A stretch of DNA of 64,000 nt from Seiridium cupressi (lineage: Eukaryota > Ascomycota > Sordariomycetes > Amphisphaeriales > Sporocadaceae): the NCBI GenBank assembly GCA_036674765.1, contig JARVKI010000067.1, forward strand, positions 124,001-188,000, given 5' to 3'. Below, in pieces: positions 46,934 to 59,390 of this stretch; the first letter of the stretch is position 1; every line of letters begins with the position of its first letter. The translations under genes and the position numbers were made by a program. The notes beneath the pieces were generated by a model. The model was given only the letters and a program-made list of their open reading frames with translations, made no database searches and was not told the DNA's origin.

Positions 46934-49900
46934 GTTGCGAGCTTCGGGCGAGCTTCTGATGATGTCAACTAGTATTGTGGTGGTGACGCCGTATGACCAG
47001 GTAAAATTGTTCTGAGCAGGTTTGTGATACTCGGATTTTATTTTCATGATACCACGGCGTTTTCTATAAGCTTCTACAACCTCATAAATGTGCTCACTCT
47101 CCATTGATCAACGGAAGATTTTCAATTAACATCCGGGATACATATGTGCCTTGATGTCGTTGAATCAACTGGCTGATTAGTATACTTATAGTTCCAGTCG
47201 TGACCGCACCATACCGCCGTCCTCGGTTTTATGTGGCAATGTCGATTTTCTAGTGGTACCGATCATCAAGTCTCTTTCAACTGTTGATACCCAAGGAAAG
47301 ACGCTTTTTATTATTGGAACGATCGATCGATAGCGAGAGGATTGACACATTGACAATTATCCATGATTTGTGGTTCTACATCGTGCAACGACATCTCTCC
47401 GCCACATAGCTTTACGTAGGATATGGCCAAGTAAAAGCAAGCCACTTTAATCAAACTCCTAGTTATGCTTTACTAAAATTACGTTATGGAACACAAGGCC
47501 CGGACAACTGCGTATTGAGCCATTCACATGAATAAGGCTGTGTAGAAGGTATCGGCACCGAGGGCCGAATGTCATCTATGGATTGACGATTCGACGACAT
47601 AATTTGCTCAAACCTCGTTTGCTGGCAAGACGCAAGAGATGGATTCATCAGCGGAAGCAAGCAGACTTCGTAGCGACCATAAGTTTGCGGCGGCGGGATT
47701 TTGGTCTTGCGAGGCGTACAGGAAAGGCATGCAAACGGGATATGAGAGGTAGAGTAGGATGCTGCCTTTGGAAATGCGGCGAGGATTCCCAGTGATGTGA
47801 TCCATGAGGATGATTGCCGATCGGTGCGGGAACTCCCTTCTTCCCAACCATTGCAGCCAAACGGCTGGGGGTATGGTGCAGACAGCCGCTGCCGATCACC
47901 TGCAGTGTGCGGGAGGGCTGCGAATTACCATAATGATATTGCCCAGAATCCCGTGAGTCGACATTGACCAAATTCTGCGACCCGTTACGGCCTCATTCTG
48001 CTATCATAATCAATGACGTCTGTAGAAGACACTGACAATCAAACGTGGATTCATGGGGATTAGGTCAGCGCGTTCTGCAGGCTTACTCACGACTTCGCCG
48101 AGAAACAAATAGGTGATTCCTCGTAACTGCGCCCCATCACGCTGCTCTGCCACGTATTACTTGCAACGCTCACTGGAATGCCACTTTTGGGCGCTGATTC
48201 CCTTCGGCCAGGGTAAAAACGGATCACCCGGTGAAAAGTCAATTGGGATGTTCAGCTGCTTAAGGGAGACTGGATTTATATGCACATCGATTGCAATACT
48301 GCCAATCAAAAGTCCGGCGTAGTTGTGTTACGCTGAAATGAAGCATTGAGACGGAGTTAAAATCATCAAATAGGTTGATTCTTAAATGGCTTACATGTAC
48401 AGTCGGAGTTTCAAGATGCCAGGTTTCCTTGTGGGGAGCCGGGACGAGGGGCCAAGAACCAAGGGCCCCGGGTGATCTGGCAGGGACGGGAGAGCGAATG
48501 CAACAGCAAGACCCTGAATGCAATCCAGCGTCCTCATGCCCATTCATCACATGTACATTCTTGCTCGGTCGTATCTGAAGTGAACGAAGGACAGCACGTG
48601 AGTTTTGCTTCATTGCAAGATCGGTTCCCAACCGCACGTGAAGTGGATAGCGGTCAATTGCAAACGCCAACAACCCAAGTTTCAATCAAAGAGGACAGGG
48701 AAGGGAGGGGGAGCTCTCAGGGAGCTAGGCCCCTTTTGGAGGAATCCGAAAATCAAGGGTCAAATCAGTGGACATAGCAACCAGCCAACTCACTGACAGG
48801 TGAAATTCAAACTCGTGTTGGTATCCGGAAGATGTCGAACTATGTCCAGATGGCTTCGAGCAACCAACGGCCTCTTGCCCTTGCCCAAGGTGCGTTTGTC
48901 TCTGGCGACAGGCGGATCCCCAATGCATGGCGCAAGACGTCGTACAATGTGATGGAAACTGTGTCACTTCACAGCATCTCTGGCCTTGGCATTGTCGATT
49001 TGTCGAGTAGGGCCACAAAGCAGCCGTCAATACTCAAGAACCCCCTGTCCTTGGCTGGAAATGTTTGCACAGTGCAGGTGTACAGGGTAAGGCATGTAGC
49101 ACCATATCGGCAGAAGCTACATACATTATCTGAGATGCGTTGCAGATGGTCCATTGAGTTCAGGAACGGGAAATTGTCGAGCAATGAGGTGATGGGCTAT
49201 GCGACGGTGACGCTCCGACTAATGTTCTCCTAGCTGCAGGCTGGCTGGTAGGAGAAATACTGGCTACCTGACTCGCCATCCTCTTATAGTTTTTTGGCCC
49301 CCGTACTATTTCGAATGAACCTGCATACTCAGGTCCCGTACAGCCTCAACCGTTGATGGACATTGCTTTCTTGCAACCTTAACGTAAAGTAGGGGGAACA
49401 AAACAAATGGGCGACCTGAAGCGGATGTCCGAGGTGTTCGCTGCGCTCGCATGTAGTCCCATCGGCACCTAATGTTGATACCTATGCTGCCGCTGAAGGT
49501 TCTGGTTGCGAGCCCAATGGCAAGCATCGATACGGAGAAGATAGCTGCGAGCACGACTCTCTCCAATCACGGGAATAACGTGCGCCTCACCTTCACCGAA
49601 GAGCTTCGCCCGATTTGCAGCGCCTCGTTCCATCTTACCCACGCAGCCGAAAATACAACCACGCGCATTTACGGAGCTCGCTCGCTCACGCAACGCAGAC
49701 AGACATGGACGAGCTCTGGTGTTGCTGCAAAGTCCAGACCCAATCAGTTAAAATTTGCCTTGACTTGACTTTCGCACGACCTTGGTGAACATGGTGTAAG
49801 CGCCCGGCCAAAACTAATTCTTTGTAGTATCTTATCCTACAGAAGTTATACAGCCACTGGGCAATATATCATCACGACTCACGGGTCTTTAGCGTTCCCG

Positions 49901-51694
49901 TCCCTCTCGACCTGTGATTACCAGATCATTTCCGGATCATACATGTATGAAGTATTCACTATTGGAGGTTCTATATCTGCAATGAGTGTCCTGTCAGTGT
50001 CTTTGAAGAAGATACAGTGTGGATCCATTGCTCGTACTACCTACCCCAGACGGGAGCACCAGGCCATCTCGCATTAGGCCTAGCGTGGGCCGCAACAGCA
50101 GCAGTAGCATTCGAGCAGCCAGGGCCAAGCTGTTTCCCTCCATTGCCCACCTGGTCTCCATCCTGCACGACTCTCGTTTCCTGCCGCGACTGCGCACATC
50201 CGTCTCACACCAGGCCAATCCCAATTCCGTGTTAGCGGACGCATTTGGGCAAGGTGCTTGCTGCTGGTTTGTTCCAGTGCATTGCAGGGGAAAGCGCGGC
50301 CCTCAACTTTTTTTTTTTTTTTTTTTTTTTGGATTTCGACCTCACTTGCGCTTCACCCCAAAATCCACCATCTCCACTTCAACCCCTCGACCACTAACGT
50401 CCCTGTTCCTCCCTATCCTCACGAGGCCCAGGAGAGAAAGGAGACCACGCTGAGCTGCGCCATCCCAGCCCGCAGCAGGTAAAGCTGGTGAGAAGAGACA
50501 GGAGAGTCGGTTGGCCGGTCTTCGAGAAGAGGCACGAGTATTCAATTCGGGCGCAACGCAAGAGGGCCCTACACCCCGAGGTGAGACACTACTGATCCAC
50601 GCTCCCAAGACCCAAGACCCAGACCCAAGCAGCAATCCCAGACCGGGCGGGCTTGACTTGTCTTCTCCCCCAATCTGCCCATTTCCTTTCTGTCTGTACC
50701 CATTCGGCCACGGCCACAGCCACCCCAGCAGAAGCATCCAGCTTTAGCAGTCAGTGGCAGAAGTGGTTGTCGCACTGGCATCAGTCGTGGTCTCGCTAGC
50801 GTCTGCTGCCCCCAGCTGCCCGCCGCACCCGTGCTTGCTGTTCCTAGCGACGAGCGGCTCCTGCTTGACACTGCCATCTCCCGTCGAAAGAGGTCCGTCC
50901 ATCTCGGCCAAGCTCCTACTGTATATGCAGCTGAAGACCACTTTTTTCCGAACCAAACCACACTTGGTACCTTCCACCTCACACTACCTGACTACACTCA
51001 TCACTCTCGGGGTTGGTCGTGTCAACAACAAAAGCCAAAGCCAACCAGCTCCTTCCCATCCCTCACCTCACCTCCCCTACCCGACACTAATTCCCCTTTG
51101 CCTTCTGGCTACCTGACGAGCACCATCCCTTGTGGCAGCTAGCTGCTACTCGCTCTTTGCACCTTCAGACACTCATTGCGCGCTCGAGCGCATCCAATTT
51201 TTGGCCTTCTTTTCTCCATGTGCTGACGACGAGGTACTCTCCCACAGCGTCCTGCTTCACGGTCTGGTCATCGGCCACCCATTTGACCCTCAGTACATCG
51301 ACCTACCCTCCACTTGCCTTTCCACCCGAGACAAGCAGCAGACGGAAGACTTCCCGCAGCGAAGTGAGTCTGGAGCTTCACTACTTGCTAGCCCTCGATT
51401 TCATAGCAGCTTCCTCCAACACCCATGCCACCCCATCCAGCCATCAAACATGTTTTCTATACCATGACTCAATCACTGTGTCGTTCTGGAGCTGTACATT
51501 GCCATTGCCTGGCTTGGTATTTTCCAATGGCATTGCTGAGCGAAACAATCATCGCTGATTCACTCCCTGTTGTCATCGAACTCATACTAATATTTGAACC
51601 TCAGGATACTTCGGACTTCGACTTCTCTCCTTGTTCCACTTAATCTTGACGACCTGCCTCTTTCACATTTGTAGAACGTCGAATTGTATCAAGA
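46934..51694. other. 4.8-kb gene-poor spacer with long leader of the ataxin-2 gene
   Basis: No gene that I can support. An ATG-started frame at 48832-49233 (133 codons) has no family match. From about 50000 on, the plus strand is pyrimidine-rich with a 23-T run, and has acceptor-like sites (TACTAAT followed by CTCAG near 51602; TTTCACATTTGTAG at 51674). This fits a long, spliced 5' leader of the downstream gene. No Lsm-like coding sequence was found in any frame here. Confidence 0.5.
50308..50330 (+). repeat. Run of 23 T
   Basis: Homopolymer inside the presumed leader or promoter of the ataxin-2 homologue. Poly(dT) tracts are common nucleosome-free promoter elements in fungi; length may also be affected by sequencing error. 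Confidence 0.9.
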
Positions 51695-54678
51695 ATGGTA
51701 CCGCCGAAGAAGACGGCCCCCCTTTCGAACGGAACCAATAGGAAGGAAACCTCCACAATGTCCTACCAGAAGAAAGAGACAGTTCCAGCCAAGGCAGACG
51801 GAAAAATCCAAAATGGTGCGTGATTCTAGCTGACGAGCACTAAGAATACCAGAATATCGAGCATTGGGCTAACATTTTGTCATCATAGGTAATTTTCGTA
51901 CTGACGCCGCTATCTCCGGCAACCGCGCTGGCGGAGAACGTGTCCTACAAAGATGGCAGCCAGACAGTAGCCCATCGAACCTAGACGACAGCTTGGAGAA
52001 ATCTGGCAGCCGCGACAAGTGGGACCAATTCAAGACCAACGAGAAGCTTTTTGGATTGAAAACCGATTACGATGAAAATATCTACACTACACAAATCGAC
52101 AAGAACCACCCGAAGTATCGGGAGAGGCTGGCACAGGCCGACAGAAAGGCGAAGGAGATCGAGTCAAGCGTTGCGACCACCTCACATGTTGCCGAAGAGA
52201 GAGTGATGGACTTCGTAGGCGGGGATGCTGGCGGTGACGAAGAAGACAAGTAAGTAGCATGCACTCCTGTGAACAACGACGGCGTACTAAGACGAGTTTG
52301 CGATTTCAGATACAGCGGTGTGAAGCGCCAACAACAGCAGAATGACTTTCCGCCATTGCCCGGAGGTAGGGAAAACAAGTACACACCACCCGCCCGCCGG
52401 GCACCCACGGGCTCGGCGACCGTCAAAGGTGCCCCCTTTGACCCAGCCATCATCTCTTCACAGCTGAAGACTCAGAAGCCACAGGCAAATGCTAAACCGG
52501 CTGACGATGCCAAGCCGCGTGCCACATCTACAGAGCCGATTACACCAGTTGTGCCGGCTGTGTCCAAGCCCACAGAATCCAAGGTGGAGCCCACCGCCGA
52601 GGCTCCCCAGAAACCTGCCGATGTAAAGGATGCAAAGGCCACGCCGCAGACGGCGACTCCACTGAAGCCGTCCGCTGCCACGAGCCGAACTATATCTCCT
52701 CAGGCGAAGGAACGTGCTCAAGTGCCGAGCGCAACATCCACTGTGGAACATGATGTCTTGGTCTCCTTCAAGGCATTTGCTAGTCAGCAGAGAACAAATG
52801 CCGAAAAGCAACGCACCACAAAAGCGAAGGCAGACAAGGAGGTGAAATTGATCGAGCTCAAGAAATTCGCCTCCAGCTTTAAACTGCCTACCCCAGTTCC
52901 AGTTGACTTAATTGGCATCATTGCCAAAGACCCTGCCAAGCAGAAGGCTATCCAAGAGAAGGCAAATCGCGACGCCGCTGAGTGCCAACGACGCAAGACT
53001 GAGGATAAAGTTGCCCAGGAGAAGAAGCAGTCGGCCACTGCTAAAGAAGGCCAGACAGCCACTGCTTCTCAGGGGGTTCAAAACACCCAATCACGCACAA
53101 CTGGCGCACCTGCGTCCACTCAGCCTGCTGCCGCTGCCGCTCGACATCCTGGTGCTCGCCAGAGCTTTGTTCCACCGCCCTACCAGCAGTACAGGAACGG
53201 AGCTCCTCACATGGGACCTGGCGGTCGCCAAACCCAGGGGCTGGCAGCCCGCATCCAGAACCAGAAGATGGGGGACATGCGCCAGCCTCCAACTGGCCCC
53301 GCCAATGCAGTCGACCCATCCTATCTTCGCCGCGGACCGATGGCCAACCATATCGGCAACAAGCTGAATCCCAACAGCCATGAGTTCCGACCGAGCGCCT
53401 TAGCCGCGAGTTTCAACCCAAATGGGCACCCAAGCGCTGGTTCAAGCCCCAAGTCAGCCCTGAATAACGCTGTCGACTCTAGCACTACTCCTAGCAGCAC
53501 CGGAGTTGTTGTCTTCATTACCCGGAAGAAGACTGCTGCAAACCCTACCAAATGCAGCATCTTGTCCTACGTCAAGGCTCAGCCGAAGCCTGAGGGCAAG
53601 AATTGGGCCGACAATGATGGTTTCAAGCCCTCGTTCGACACACCCCCGACTTGGCGTCAGGCTCAAGACGATGAGAAGCCCGAATCCACAATGCGCATGT
53701 CCTACACTGAATTGTTCGACCGACAGCCATTTGCCACTCAACCAACGCCGAACCCGTCTCATGTCATGCCACAATTGGCTCATCAGCACCAGCTACCTTT
53801 CCACCTACAGCAAGGCGCTCACAGTGTTGCCCCTCGTGCTTCTCCTCATGTGCCTTCGGTTCCTATGCATCCTGGACAACACGGCCCGATACCCCATGGC
53901 CCTTTCAATGGAGCGGACGATCACAGGATGATGCATTCCAACTCGTCGCAATCCTACTCCTCCCCGCGCGTGGGGCCAGTCTCGGCCGCCTACCCTCCAA
54001 ACATGAATTCTTCGGCGCAGGTTCCGTATGGCCAGAATGGTATGCCATTCATGTCTGGCACTCCCCAACAAATGGGTGGCCACTTCAACAGAAGCTTCTC
54101 AAACAACCCAGGATACATGCCACAGGGGATGCAGATGGGAACTCCTGTGATGATCCAGCCACAGTTCATCAACCCGCAAGGTATGCCAACTGGACAGATG
54201 CAGATGTATCCCGGAGCGCCGCCGTTCATGCCCCCGGGAGCTGTGGCGCCACAACCCATTCCCGGGACCAACGGCTACCCGAGCCCGGGCAGACCCGCGG
54301 CTCCGATGATGGTACACCAAGGGTCCCAACAAGGTCAAGCCATCTATGGAATGAGCCCTGGCATGCAATATCAACAGCCTGTTTTCACGCAACAGCAAGG
54401 TCAAAGTAGGTACCCAAACCATTCATCAAGGACTCCAACTCAATGCTGACATCTGCCGTGTAGTGAACAATATGCGAGGCGGCTATGGCAACCAAGGTTA
54501 TCAGCAGTACGGGACCAGCCCACAGCTCGTGCACCAATACCCGCAGCAACATCGCAACGGCAGCAACAACTTCAAGAACTTCCAGGGACACAACCAACAC
54601 CAGGGCCCACAAGGCAACCACCAGGTCCCATCGGGTCCCCACGGACGCACTCCTGATGGCACTGACGAAGCCAAGTGA
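51695..54678 (+). CDS. PBP1: Ataxin-2/Pbp1 homologue without a visible Lsm domain
   Basis: Exons 51695-51815, 51889-52249, 52310-54405 and 54464-54678, 930 aa; all introns are 58-73 nt with GT/AG ends and matched phases. Pbp1 binds poly(A)-binding protein and acts in mRNA stability and stress granules. The LsmAD domain (about 41-125) is clear: NFRTDAAISG, VLQRWQPD, then KWDQFKTNEKLFGLKTDYDENIYTT. A PAM2-like PABP-binding motif is present near 512-522 (KLNPNSHEFRP). The remainder is low-complexity: Ala/Pro/Lys-rich, then Met/Gln/Pro-rich and a Gln/Asn/Gly-rich end. In relatives an Lsm fold precedes LsmAD, but here only a 40-codon Lys/Ser-rich first exon does. Either the Lsm part is lost or an unusual upstream exon structure hides it. 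Confidence 0.85.
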
Positions 54679-57429
54679 GCGACTACTATGCGGGTGGCAA
54701 CTACAACCGGCGCCGCGCTCTTGCGCATCTATCTCTTCACTCAGTTCAACATCAGATATCGGTCCTTTATAGATAGCATGACTGCCGCGGCGGCAAGATT
54801 ATCTACAAGATATTAACCTTTCACCATGGCGATCTGGGATTTACCCGATCAAGCCTGTGCAGAAGAAGGCTCGATCAACCCAGATTTGAACTGGATGGGT
54901 AAATTACGTTTCCGCAGATATGTTTGCCTGCGAGATGTAACCCCGCATGGTTGAGGGGACAACTGGAAGTAGTTTCTCTATCTGCACCAGTCGGCCCTTA
55001 GCCAAAGAATCATCATGGCCAATGCGTGCTTTGCAGGCCGATGGCGTGGCATGGAAGAGATGGCGGAAGCACGCAAGGTAGCAATCGAGGGCAGAGGAGG
55101 TTGTGGCGGGTTTGCCCGACTTTTGAGTAGCACGGAAGGCTGCCTGAAGTGCAGGTGGCTAAAGTTGACTTGAGTTCATCATATAGTGCCCGGGCCCTTT
55201 CCTGCGTGCCGTCGGGATTACTAGGTGGTCACCAAGGATTGTAGAGGCTAAAAGAGGGTGTACAGACCTGAAGCAGAGGCGACGCACCTGCAGCAAGCTA
55301 TCAACGAAGATAGCTTCTTAGCATACTACACAAGGTCTCATGCTGTTGAACTTGTCTTCTGTTGACCCTGAAAACTGTTTGTGCGGTGCGATCATTCATA
55401 TGTAACGTGCGATGCGGTATTGCGTTTTCAAACACTAAAGTAGTCATTCCGGCCATCGAGGAAGAGTCCAATCAAGCGGGCATGGTCGTCAGGGTAGAAT
55501 TTGTGTGCTCTCCGTGACTAATCAGCCTGGTGCGTATAGACCGTCAATGCTGAGGATTGGTGGACTCCAAGGCATGAATAAGGCATGAAAGTGGCAGTGG
55601 ATTCATCAGAAAGGATTGAGCCATCTCAGGAGGTAAAAATGCCTTGCACCTTGCCACCATCCGAACGTTTGAAAGAATGCGTAAACACTCCCCCACAATA
55701 CAGGCAGCTGGCTTTGGGGAGTCCCTTGTCCAGCTGAGGTTTAATCAAAGTGGAGCACCGGTTAGTCAGAATGGCATGGATCGTGGTCTGGGGAACGATG
55801 TGTAATGTGAAAACCTCGTTGGTGAGCAAGGCCAGGAGGAATAGACGATGGTCAATGAAACATGTCGCAAAGGTAATAATATGCAAAGAACGGATTGGAT
55901 TGTTCAACGAGATCAGGTGGATGGGGTGATACATATTTCTTCATCTTGCTGGTAGGTTCACGGTCAAGCAGAGTAGAAACGCTGGATTCCCAAGGTTGAC
56001 CCCCAACATCAGTATTCACTGGTCGTGGAAGTCTAGTCCTCGGCATGACAGATGAATGGACACCCGTCACGGATGAGCAAGAGCGATCAGTGGGCTATAT
56101 CCACCAGCACAGAAACATTGACATTCCGCATTGGGAAATACTCTATCGACGCCCAATATTTGTTTCTTTGTTTCATTGGAAATCCTGACGATCACCAGTG
56201 CATCCCGGGCATGGCATGTCTTCAGACGGGGAGGTAGCAATAGACGGGGGTTTAGCAGGCGGGGTGATATAGGCCAGAGCGCCAGGTAGCACGTTTCAAC
56301 GTTTCGCGGTTCTGTCCAATAAGGCCTCCAACGCGCCTTGTGGGCGCTGCACAAATAGGGGTTCGTGTGGTGTTTCATGTTTTTTGGTGGAGGACGACGT
56401 TAGTTAGCGCCGCATTCAAGCCGAGGCGAGCTCTGGCCCGCCCCCCCTGTTAATTCCGCGGGGGATGTCCCAATGACAGGATGATGGAGGGCTAGAGAGG
56501 ACTAGAGAGGATGATGCGCAAAAGTAATGGCCTAAAAGCCTTGGCGGACCCTTGTCGCTGTCAGGTACGAGAGGGAGCCGGGCAGAATGATTGGTCGGGA
56601 AGCGCCGCCGCTTGCGCTTCGAAACTTCTTCGGCTGATGTAAGTGGGGCAAGGTTCCCGGCTGAAGACGGCCAATCCCCTACTGCAAGGGCCGCTCGCCA
56701 TGCCGACGATGTTTTCTGGCCGCCCATTCGACCGCAAGTCACTTTATTCCCTTCGATCGTTGTGGAGAGGCGCGAGGTGAGTCGAGCGATGGGCTTCTGT
56801 GAAGATCTAGGATGGGGAATGCCCCTTGCGCTAGCCATTTTTCGTCCAATCGATGGTGGTGCCCGGCCTGTCTTTACTGCCAAGGCACGTCGTGATGTGC
56901 AGCCGCCCCACCAAAAAGAGAAATGCCTTACAGCGCTGCCGTCTGTTCCCCTGCCGATGGACGCATCGAGTGGTGATGGCTGCCCTATCATGGCAACAAT
57001 AGGCTTGGACTGCTAAGGCAGGGGTCATGTCAGTCACAGGGTCAGGGTGCGCGTCTATGGTCGTGACCCTCTTGCTTGGTTCAGCTTGGCTGCTTGGTTG
57101 CTGGGACGGAATACAAATATCTCTTTGTTCTCTGCCTCTTCCAGACTCTCTTTCTGGACACGCCAAGTCTTCACTGGATTTTATTGTTTCCATTGTTCTT
57201 CTCAGGCTTCCTTCCAGAAGTCCTTTCCATTCTCAACCACTTTCCTTCACAATACCCCCAAAGAACAATCGACTTGTTCAAGCTACTTTCATTGACCCAT
57301 CACCCATTGGATCTTGCCGTGCAAGTATTTAAGAAGAACAACATCCGACCAACAGCTACCGGTTTAGCTACTTTGCAACCCTTTCATCCCGAGAAACAGA
57401 CATCTTCACGCAACCACACCAGATCCAAG
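54679..57429. other. 2.75-kb spacer, no gene seen
   Basis: 3' flank of the ataxin-2 gene and promoter of the LPMO gene. Frames such as 56416-56991 (minus) overlap others and have skewed Arg/Ser/Pro composition without domains. The last 350 bases are pyrimidine-rich leader; the LPMO frame runs back to 57076 but without an ATG. Confidence 0.5.
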
Positions 57430-58809
57430 ATGCATTTCTCAACCACCTTCGTCGCCGCCGCTCTGGCCGCCACTGTCTCGGCCCACATGAACATGGCCGA
57501 CCCGCCCCCGTTGAAGTACAAGGGCAACCCCAATGCCAAGACGATTGATAGCGACATCACCTCGCCCAACACCGCTGCAACTTTTCCTTGCAAGGGTGCT
57601 CTGGATGTCTTCGACACCGCCGAGGGTGCCTCTGTCGCAACCTGGGCTCCTGGATCTCAGCAGACCATCAAGATCGAGGGTGGAGCTTCGCACAACGGAG
57701 GCAGTTGCCAGGTCTCCCTGAGCTACGATTCCGGCTCGAATTGGACTGCCATCTATTCCAAGGAGGGTGACTGCCCCACCACTCCGTCCCTCTCCTTCAC
57801 TGTTCCCTCCGACACCCCTACTGGTGACAAGGTCCTGCTTGCCTGGAGCTGGATCAACCATACCGGAAACCGGGAGTTCTACATGAACTGCGCTTCCATC
57901 ACCATCGGCGGCTCCAGCAGCAAGCGTGAAGAGACCGAGAAGCCTGCCAAGCGCGATACTGCTTTCGCTGATCGACCTGCCATGTTGGTGGCAAACCTCC
58001 CCGGTGTGTCTGATATGTGCGTCGCTGAGGGCTTCGATGCTGCCTATCCCAGCCCCGGGCCCGATGTCGACGTTGTGGGATCCACCACTGCCGTCGCTTC
58101 GGTCTGCGGTGGTGCTTCTGCCACAGCTCCTGCTATTACTACCAGTGCTGCTGCTACAACCACGGCCGCTGCCACGACCAGTGCAGCTGCCACTGCCAGT
58201 GCCGCCGCTGGCAGCTCGGCTTCTCTGTACGTATCTTCATCTCCTACCTCAACCATTTCTCCATCCTTCATCACATCCACCACGAAGGCTCCTTTCACCA
58301 ACTCCTCGGCTCCTTCGACGGTTCTGACGGCGAACCCTACCGAGCTCACCGTGGTCCCGATTTCGTCCCAGTCAATCAGCATCACAAGTAAGACAAATCA
58401 GACCAGCGCGCTAATGCCGTCGTCTTCTAGTTCCGGTGGTGTTTTCATCACGACTCCCGTGGGTGGTTCGTCTAGTGCAGCTCAACAGACGACTCTTTCG
58501 ACCAAGACAACAGCGGCAGGAGGTGCTTCATCGTCAGCAGCCGCGACCAAGTCGAGCAGTGCCGCACCCTCAACTGGAACAGGAGGATCGGTTTCGGGAG
58601 CCCAGACTGGGCCGTGCACGGACGAAGGTGCTTGGTCATGCCTTTCGGATGGAAGCAACTTCCAGCGTTGTGCTAGCGGTGCTTGGAGTGCTGTCATGCC
58701 CATGGCCGCAGGAACCACTTGCACCGCCGGTGTCTCTGATTCTCTGAGCATTCAGCGCCGCAATGTGCGACACGTTCGTCGCAGCCTCGGTGCTTGGGGC
58801 CACATCTAA
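57430..58809 (+). CDS. AA11 lytic polysaccharide monooxygenase with C-terminal X278-like module
   Basis: Annotated as one exon, 459 aa. Secreted copper enzyme; AA11 LPMOs oxidatively cleave chitin. Signal peptide 1-18 ends VSA, leaving His19 as the mature N-terminus (HMNMADPPPLKY), the first copper ligand. His88 (GGASHNGGSCQVSL) is the second, and Tyr151 in GNREFYMNC is the axial residue, exactly the AA11 layout. A conserved post-domain segment follows (RPAMLVANL), then a Ser/Thr/Ala-rich linker (about 230-395), and a C-terminal Cys module (GPCTDEGAWSCLSDGSNFQRCASGAW) of the X278 type proposed to bind chitin. In the linker, GT at 58227 and CTAAT...TCTAG ending at 58430 could delimit a 204-nt, frame-neutral intron; without transcripts I keep it coding. 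Likely use: remodelling of the fungus's own wall or feeding on chitin. Confidence 0.92.
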   Translation: MHFSTTFVAAALAATVSAHMNMADPPPLKYKGNPNAKTIDSDITSPNTAATFPCKGALDVFDTAEGASVATWAPGSQQTIKIEGGASHNGGSCQVSLSYDSGSNWTAIYSKEGDCPTTPSLSFTVPSDTPTGDKVLLAWSWINHTGNREFYMNCASITIGGSSSKREETEKPAKRDTAFADRPAMLVANLPGVSDMCVAEGFDAAYPSPGPDVDVVGSTTAVASVCGGASATAPAITTSAAATTTAAATTSAAATASAAAGSSASLYVSSSPTSTISPSFITSTTKAPFTNSSAPSTVLTANPTELTVVPISSQSISITSKTNQTSALMPSSSSSGGVFITTPVGGSSSAAQQTTLSTKTTAAGGASSSAAATKSSSAAPSTGTGGSVSGAQTGPCTDEGAWSCLSDGSNFQRCASGAWSAVMPMAAGTTCTAGVSDSLSIQRRNVRHVRRSLGAWGHI

Positions 58810-59390
58810 AGCACCATCCTCAAGCAAAGCGAGTCAGCGCCTTTGACTCACGTGTTTGGACCCATTTTTCTTCGACAAGGCCAGGGGCCATTTTCATTGA
58901 TACTGTACATACGTATCTTTTCTTCTTGTTCCATTTTCTTTATTTTTGCATCTTGTACACATTGATGGGGGAGGACGAAAAATATGGAATGCAGATAGGA
59001 AGACATCATGAGTCTTAGGGCATTTACGAGGCGTTTCGAGGACTTGCACTTTGAGGACTATAACGAGAAAACATCATGACAGGGGAGCGATACCACAAAC
59101 GGTGGAGGATCAATGACATCTTGGTACAGACAGTATCATGTATAGACAAGGCGCAAACCAGCGCCAGAATTTACAAGTTTGAGAACACCTTCTGGATTTC
59201 AGTGTACGTGATACTTAACTTGAGCTCTCTGATCCTCATGCGTGGACATGTGACAATGATATTAAGTATACTCGATCTCATAAAACAATATTACGGGTTA
59301 ATACACGCCGAATTCTATCCGTTCTCCATCAATGAGTCGTTTTGTACCGCAGTATTTCGATCCCATTACATTCAAATACCCAACAACACT
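58810..59390. other. Convergent intergenic spacer
   Basis: Between the 3' ends of the LPMO and cupin genes. A/T-rich in places (59210-59320). No feature recognised. Confidence 0.5.

Noticed and set aside
48832..49233. 133-codon frame with an ATG
   Set aside because: Matches no family and has neither clear introns nor neighbours; listed only in the spacer note.
56416..56991. 191-codon minus-strand frame before the LPMO gene
   Set aside because: Ser/Arg/Gly/Pro-skewed, no domain, and an equally long frame lies opposite.
57076..57429. N-terminal extension of the LPMO frame
   Set aside because: It has no ATG and would bury the signal peptide and the His brace; the ATG at 57430 fits the family exactly.
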